64,000 nt of DNA. Origin: DATHWB01 sp040905965 (GTDB lineage Bacteria > Actinomycetota > Acidimicrobiia > Spongiisociales > ZC4RG35). The position numbers were made by a program, and so were the translations under genes. This document shows, piece by piece, positions 60,009 through 64,000 of this stretch (position 1 is its first letter; each line of letters starts with the position of its first letter). The stretch lies in contig JBBDQP010000099.1 of assembly GCA_040905965.1 (NCBI GenBank), forward strand, positions 1 through 64,000. The letters run 5' to 3'. The notes beneath the pieces were generated by a model. It searched no databases, had not been told where the DNA came from, and was given only the letters and a program-made list of their open reading frames with translations.

Positions 60009-61543
60009 GTGTCGTCTCGGTGACTCGGGCCCTCGTCTCGGTGTCTGACAAGCAGGGCTTGATCCCGTTCGTGAGCCGGTTGGTGGCGGCGGGCGTCGAA
60101 GTCGTCTCGTCGGGTGGCACTGCCCGCGCCCTCGAAGAAGCGGGCCTACCGGTCGTGTCCGTCGAGGAGGTGACCGGATCTCCGGAGATGCTCGGTGGCC
60201 GGGTGAAGACTCTGCACCCGTCGATTCATGGCGGCATCCTCGCCGATGTCGGGCAAGCCGACCACGTCGCCGATCTCGACGCCCACGGGATCCGGCCGTT
60301 TCAACTGGTCGTCTCGAATCTGTATCCGTTCCGCCAGACGGTGGCGAGTCCCGGCGTGAGCCGGTCCGAGATCATCGAACAGATCGACATCGGCGGTCCG
60401 GCCATGGTGCGTGCCGCCGCCAAGAATCACGCCTGGGTGGGGATCGTCACCTCGCCGTCGCAGTACGAGGCGGTTGCCGCCGCAGTCGAAGCCGGTGGCC
60501 TGGACGAGGCGCTGCGGGAACGGCTCGCCCGCGAGGCCTTCTTCCACACCGCGTCCTACGACGCGGCAATCGTCAACTGGCTCGAAGACGGGGGCGACCT
60601 GCCGGAGCACAGGGTGCTTGCCCTCGAACGAACCGACGTCCTTCGCTACGGCGAGAACCCGCACCAGCGCGGCGCCCGCTATCGGGAAGCGCACACCACA
60701 TCGTGGTGGGACGGGGTCACCCAGCTCCAGGGTCTACCGCTCAGTTATCTGAACCTCTTCGACGCCTCGGCAGCCTGGGAGATGGCCTACGACCTCGCCT
60801 CGCCCGGAACGCACGCCGTGGTCATCGTCAAACACGCCAACCCGTGCGGGGCGGCGGTGGGCGGCGATCAAGCGGCGACCTATCAGCGGGCATTCGAGTG
60901 CGACTCACGCTCTGCGTTTGGCGGGATCGTGGCGTTCTCGGCACGGGTGAGTCTCGACACTGCCGCCCGGATGGCCGAAGCCGCCCAGGCCGACGTGGTG
61001 ATCGCTCCCGGCTACGAGCCGGGCGTCATCGAACAGTTGGCAGCCAAGAGGAAGAACACGCGGGTACTCGAGGCGCCACCGCCGATGGAGGGAGTCCTCC
61101 ATCACAGGCAGATCGACGGCGGATGGCTCGTCCAAGACGACTACCGCTTCACGACGGACGACTGGCAGGTGGTCACCAAGCGGCAGCCGAGTGCGGGGGA
61201 GCAGGCCGACGCCCGATTCGCATGGAGGGTGTGCGGGCATACGAGTTCCAACGCGATCGTCCTGGCCAAGGACGGGGTGGCGTGGGGGATCGGAGCGGGA
61301 CAGCAGAACCGGGTCGAGTCTGGGGAGATCGCGGTTGGCAAGGCGGCGGGCAGGGCGGCCGGTGGGGCCATGGCTTCGGACGCCTTCTTCCCGTTCCCGG
61401 ACGGCCTGGACGCGGCGGAGGCGTCGGGGGTGTCCGTGGTCGTCCAGCCCGGCGGGGCGATGCGTGACGACGACGTGATCGCTCGGGCTGATGAGTTGGG
61501 GCTTGCAATGATGTTCACGGGGGAACGGCAGTTCCGCCATTGA
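60005..61543 (+). CDS. purH: Bifunctional AICAR formyltransferase/IMP cyclohydrolase
   Basis: PurH, about 512 residues, carries out the last two steps to IMP. The N-terminal cyclohydrolase (MGS-like) domain has RALVSVSDKQGLIPF and GGRVKTLHPSIHGGIL. The transformylase domain has VKHANPCGAAVG and SDAFFPFPDGLDAA. The GTG start at 60005 overlaps the purN stop; an in-frame GTG lies two codons before. It is part of the purN-purH-folD run. Confidence 0.95.
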   Translation: MSVVSVTRALVSVSDKQGLIPFVSRLVAAGVEVVSSGGTARALEEAGLPVVSVEEVTGSPEMLGGRVKTLHPSIHGGILADVGQADHVADLDAHGIRPFQLVVSNLYPFRQTVASPGVSRSEIIEQIDIGGPAMVRAAAKNHAWVGIVTSPSQYEAVAAAVEAGGLDEALRERLAREAFFHTASYDAAIVNWLEDGGDLPEHRVLALERTDVLRYGENPHQRGARYREAHTTSWWDGVTQLQGLPLSYLNLFDASAAWEMAYDLASPGTHAVVIVKHANPCGAAVGGDQAATYQRAFECDSRSAFGGIVAFSARVSLDTAARMAEAAQADVVIAPGYEPGVIEQLAAKRKNTRVLEAPPPMEGVLHHRQIDGGWLVQDDYRFTTDDWQVVTKRQPSAGEQADARFAWRVCGHTSSNAIVLAKDGVAWGIGAGQQNRVESGEIAVGKAAGRAAGGAMASDAFFPFPDGLDAAEASGVSVVVQPGGAMRDDDVIARADELGLAMMFTGERQFRH

Positions 61544-61559
61544 CTGTGAGGGAGTGGAG

Positions 61560-62396
61560 ATGACGATCCTCGACGGGAAGGCGGTTGCCGCCGCGGTGCA
61601 CGAGGAAGTGGCGGCCCGTGTCGCAGAATTGAGGGAGCGCGGTGTGATTCCGGGTCTCGCCACCGTCCTGGTGGGCGACGATCCGGCATCCCACGTCTAC
61701 GTCCGCAACAAGCGTCGCACTGCCGAGAAGGTGGGGATCGCCTCGTTCCACCACGAATTGGATGCGAGCGCCTCGCAGGAGGAAGTCGAATCGCTGCTCG
61801 ACGACCTGTCGGCGGACTCGTCGGTGCACGGCATCCTGCTGCAGCTCCCGCTTCCCGGTGATCTGGACGGCGAGGCAGCCGTCATGCACATCGACCCGGC
61901 CAAGGATGCCGACGGGCTCCACCCTGTGAATCTTGGGAACCTGGTGCTGGATCGTCCGGGGCCGCGGCCGTGCACGCCGTCAGGCGCCCTCAGGATCCTC
62001 GACCACTACGGGATCGAGACGGACGGGGCGAATGTGGTGGTGGTGGGGCGGTCGTTCCTCGTGGGTCGGCCCTTGGCGATCATGCTCGGAAGCAAGGACC
62101 GCAATGCAACGGTCACCCTCGCCCACTCCCGCACCACCGGGTTGAAGGAGTTGTGCGCGACCGCCGACATCCTCATCGCCGCCGTCGGCCGCCCGAAGAT
62201 GATCAAGGGTGATTGGGTGCGTCCTGGCGCGACGGTCATCGACGTGGGCATCAACCGCACTGACGACGGTCTCGTCGGTGACGTCGACTTCGACGAGGTC
62301 GTCGAGGTGGCGGGAGCCGTCACCCCCGTCCCCGGCGGCGTCGGCCCCATGACCATCGCCATGCTCCTCCACAACACCGCCGAAGCCGCTTTTTAG
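61560..62396 (+). CDS. folD: Methylenetetrahydrofolate dehydrogenase/cyclohydrolase
   Basis: FolD, 278 residues, makes 10-formyl-THF, the donor used by PurN and PurH just upstream. The catalytic region is HVYVRNKRRTAEKVGI, the substrate loop GILLQLPLP and the Rossmann motif VVVGRSFLVGRPLAIML. GGGAG lies 7 nt before ATG 61560. The TAG stop is supplied by repeat element copy D. Confidence 0.95.
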   Translation: MTILDGKAVAAAVHEEVAARVAELRERGVIPGLATVLVGDDPASHVYVRNKRRTAEKVGIASFHHELDASASQEEVESLLDDLSADSSVHGILLQLPLPGDLDGEAAVMHIDPAKDADGLHPVNLGNLVLDRPGPRPCTPSGALRILDHYGIETDGANVVVVGRSFLVGRPLAIMLGSKDRNATVTLAHSRTTGLKELCATADILIAAVGRPKMIKGDWVRPGATVIDVGINRTDDGLVGDVDFDEVVEVAGAVTPVPGGVGPMTIAMLLHNTAEAAF

Positions 62397-62442
62397 CGAA
62401 CCAGCGCTTCATTATTGAAGCGTTTCGCGTACCAAAACGCGG
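62387..62442 (+). repeat. Palindromic intergenic element, copy D
   Basis: It begins CCGCTTTTTAGCGAACCAGC, has the core GCGCTTCATTATTGAAGCGT and ends CGTACCAAAACGCGG. The TAG of TTTTTAGCG is the folD stop codon. It is an almost exact inverted match to copy E at 63124-63174. The two enclose the DM13 gene. Confidence 0.8.
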
Positions 62443-62443
62443 T

Positions 62444-63037
62444 TCAGGTCTCCAACGAGGCGACCGCGAAGAGGACGTGGAACGGCTTGCAGTAGATCAC
62501 CACGCTGCCGTACAGGCTGAGGTCGACATCGGCCGGAATCTCGTAGTTCTGATTCCCGACGTTGCCTTTCAGCGGCTCCAACTCCCGGTAACCGGCGATG
62601 TCGTCCGCCTTCTGTGGGTCTCCATTCGGCACGAGGATCACTCTGAGGTCGGGTCCGTTGGTCACTTCGAAATCCTCGAACCGGAGGAGGTGTGATCCGT
62701 CCTCGAGTTCGTAAATGGTCGCTGTACCGGAGCCTCGGTGATTTGAGTCAGCGTCCTGGAAAGCTCCGGTGGACAGCGTGAGCGGTCCGGGCTCCTCTGT
62801 CGTGTCTTCGGTTTCGACCTCGTCTGAGCCCTCGGCTGTCTCCTCGGACATCTCTACGGGGTCAGTTTGCTCAGTGGCAACAGTGGTCGTCGGGGCTGCT
62901 TCGGCGGCGACCGGGGCTGAGATCGGGAACGCCTCGTCCACAGCACGGTCGAGGAACAACGGCGAGCCCAGCCACCACCCAAGGGCGAGTGCAGGGACGG
63001 CGAGTACGGCGATTACGAGCTTGAGACGGTTCGACAT
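62444..63037 (-). CDS. DM13-domain membrane-anchored protein
   Basis: A protein of 197 residues. One N-terminal helix (LVIAVLAVPALALGWWLGSPL) is followed by an acidic linker (residues 50-90). The DM13 domain covers about 95-197 (STGAFQDADSNHRGSGTATI, DLRVILVPNGDP and VVIYCKPFHVLFAVASL). The conserved cysteine in YCKPF is the one proposed to take part in redox chemistry in DM13 domains. AAGGAG lies 7 nt before ATG 63037. The gene is framed by inverted repeat copies D and E. Confidence 0.85.
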   Translation of the reverse strand: MSNRLKLVIAVLAVPALALGWWLGSPLFLDRAVDEAFPISAPVAAEAAPTTTVATEQTDPVEMSEETAEGSDEVETEDTTEEPGPLTLSTGAFQDADSNHRGSGTATIYELEDGSHLLRFEDFEVTNGPDLRVILVPNGDPQKADDIAGYRELEPLKGNVGNQNYEIPADVDLSLYGSVVIYCKPFHVLFAVASLET

Positions 63038-63123
63038 TCGGTTCTCCTTGGTCGTGGTGGTCAACCGCTGGTCGGGAGCGGCTCATCCGGATCGCCGATG
63101 AACGAATTCGAAACCCTTCGATC

Positions 63124-63174
63124 GCTTTTGGTACGCGTTGCGCTTCATTAATGAAGCGCTGGTTCGCTAAAAAG
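63124..63174 (-). repeat. Palindromic intergenic element, copy E
   Basis: GCTTTTGGTACGCGTTGCGC, then TTCATTAATGAAGCGC as a perfect inner palindrome with its flanks, ending TTCGCTAAAAAG. Its reverse complement matches copy D with few changes. It lies between the divergent DM13 and icd genes, so here it cannot be a simple 3' terminator of either. Confidence 0.8.
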
Positions 63175-63205
63175 TCGGTCTGGATCGTGGGGGTGGTGTG
63201 GGAAC

Positions 63206-63211
63206 TAGCCT
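63206..63211 (+). promoter_or_regulatory. Probable -10 element of icd
   Basis: TAGCCT with about 26 nt of leader and AGGAG (63233-63237) before the icd start. This gene therefore seems leadered, in contrast with the leaderless genes that use the same hexamer. Confidence 0.4.
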
Positions 63212-63244
63212 CGGCGAACGCAGAAAACGGACAGGAGAACCACC

Positions 63245-64000
63245 ATGGGCACCGCCATCACCATGGGGCCGTCGGGCCTCGAGGTACCGAACGACCCGAT
63301 CGTTCCCTTCATCGAAGGCGACGGCATCGGCCCCGACATCTGGGCTGCGGCGGTCAGGGTCTTCGACGCGGCGGTCACCAAGGCCTATGGCGGGCAGCGT
63401 CAGATCGCCTGGCAGGAAGTCCTCGCCGGTGAGAAGGCCTTCAACGCGACAGGCTCGTGGCTGCCAGACGAAACTGTCGACGCCTTCCGCGAATACCTGG
63501 TCGGCATCAAAGGCCCCCTCACCACCCCGGTCGGAGGTGGCATCCGCTCCCTGAACGTCGCACTCCGTCAGACGATGGACCTCTACGCCTGCGTCCGCCC
63601 GGTCCGCTGGTTCACGGGCGTTCCCTCGCCGGTCAAGGAGCCCGCTCTGGTCGACATGGTGATCTTCCGCGAGAACACCGAAGACGTCTACGCCGGCAAG
63701 GAACTCGAGGCGAACAGCACCGAGGCAGGCAAGCTTCTCGACTTCATGGAGGAACAGTTCGGTTGGGACATCCGGCGCGACTCCGGACTCGGCATCAAGC
63801 CGATCTCGGTCACCGGTTCCAAGCGTCTTGTCCGGGCGGCGATGCGATACGCGGTCGCCAACAACCGCAAGTCGGTGACGCTGGTTCACAAGGGCAACAT
63901 CATGAAGTTCACCGAGGGCGCATTCAGGACCTGGGGTTACGAAGTCGTCCGTGACGAGTTCAGTGATGTCGCGGTCTCCTGGGAGGACTGCGGCGGCGAC
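63245..64000 (+). CDS. icd: NADP-dependent isocitrate dehydrogenase, 5' part
   Basis: The first 252 residues of Icd; the gene runs off the window. It closely follows the E. coli-type enzyme: PIVPFIEGDGIGPDIW, IKGPLTTPVGGGIRSLNVAL with the serine that AceK phosphorylates in E. coli, DMVIFRENTEDVYAG and TLVHKGNIMKFTEGAF. It oxidises isocitrate to 2-oxoglutarate in the TCA cycle. Confidence 0.93.
   Translation, partial: MGTAITMGPSGLEVPNDPIVPFIEGDGIGPDIWAAAVRVFDAAVTKAYGGQRQIAWQEVLAGEKAFNATGSWLPDETVDAFREYLVGIKGPLTTPVGGGIRSLNVALRQTMDLYACVRPVRWFTGVPSPVKEPALVDMVIFRENTEDVYAGKELEANSTEAGKLLDFMEEQFGWDIRRDSGLGIKPISVTGSKRLVRAAMRYAVANNRKSVTLVHKGNIMKFTEGAFRTWGYEVVRDEFSDVAVSWEDCGGD

Noticed and set aside
1..64000. 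tRNA, rRNA, CRISPR array, insertion sequence or prophage
   Set aside because: No cloverleaf with a CCA-type end, no regularly spaced repeats, and no transposase, integrase or phage structural gene was seen in any frame.

Overview
The window is about 64 kb of high-GC, gene-dense chromosome, most likely from an actinomycete and perhaps an Acidimicrobiia-type lineage. The pointers are GuaB3 next to GuaA, a UvrD2-like helicase with an HRDC end, a DtxR-type regulator beside an iron ABC transporter, threonine-rich lipoprotein linkers and many apparently leaderless genes. The lineage is an inference from gene content. A run of 100 Ns at 50204-50303 marks a scaffold join, so this is probably a draft or metagenome-assembled genome. 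I see no transposase, integrase, phage gene, CRISPR array, rRNA or tRNA.

Layout. 1-1.1 kb: the end of a NuoN subunit. 1.3-3.3 kb: two cell-envelope proteins. 3.5-7.7 kb (minus): a sulfur-type metallo-beta-lactamase/rhodanese protein, purE-purK, a hotdog-like protein and a thioredoxin. 7.7-11.2 kb: moaA, mobA and two membrane proteins, one of them a seven-helix protein fused to a deoxyribosyltransferase-like domain. 11.2-15.8 kb: a ferric ABC transporter (fbpABC) divergent from a DtxR/MntR-family regulator, with two different palindromes between them. 15.8-18 kb: a phosphodiesterase and an anchored protein. 18-28.3 kb: nuoABCDHIJKLMN, without nuoEFG. 28.3-31 kb: GNAT, Nudix/CoA pyrophosphatase, and an ECF sigma factor with a membrane partner. 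31-33 kb: citramalate synthase cimA behind an isoleucine leader-peptide attenuator. 33-39 kb: membrane proteins and a heterodimeric ABC exporter. 38.9-40 kb: trpS behind a Trp-Trp leader-peptide attenuator. 40-44.6 kb: MFS transporter, CPBP protease, guaB3-guaA. 44.7-47.7 kb: a CheA-like hybrid kinase and a membrane histidine kinase. 47.7-50.2 kb: a hairpin-rich spacer and pcrA. After the gap: transaldolase, a B12-binding methylmalonyl-CoA mutase subunit, sucCD, DUF169, DinB, an MpaB-like oxygenase, the UvrD2-like helicase, purN-purH-folD, a DM13 lipoprotein-like protein and the start of icd.

The genes are mostly core metabolism: respiration, purine synthesis (E, K, N, H, guaB3, guaA), molybdenum cofactor, TCA/propionate entry (B12 subunit, sucCD, icd) and isoleucine synthesis. 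The most interesting signals are regulatory and non-coding. They are two ribosome-dependent amino-acid attenuators, a family of palindromic intergenic elements of about 50 bp (five copies, two of them inverted around the DM13 gene), a recurrent TANNNT motif 6-8 nt before start codons that implies widespread leaderless transcription, a metal-regulatory region whose regulator carries an MntR-like metal site, and GGAC-loop-GTCC hairpin clusters.
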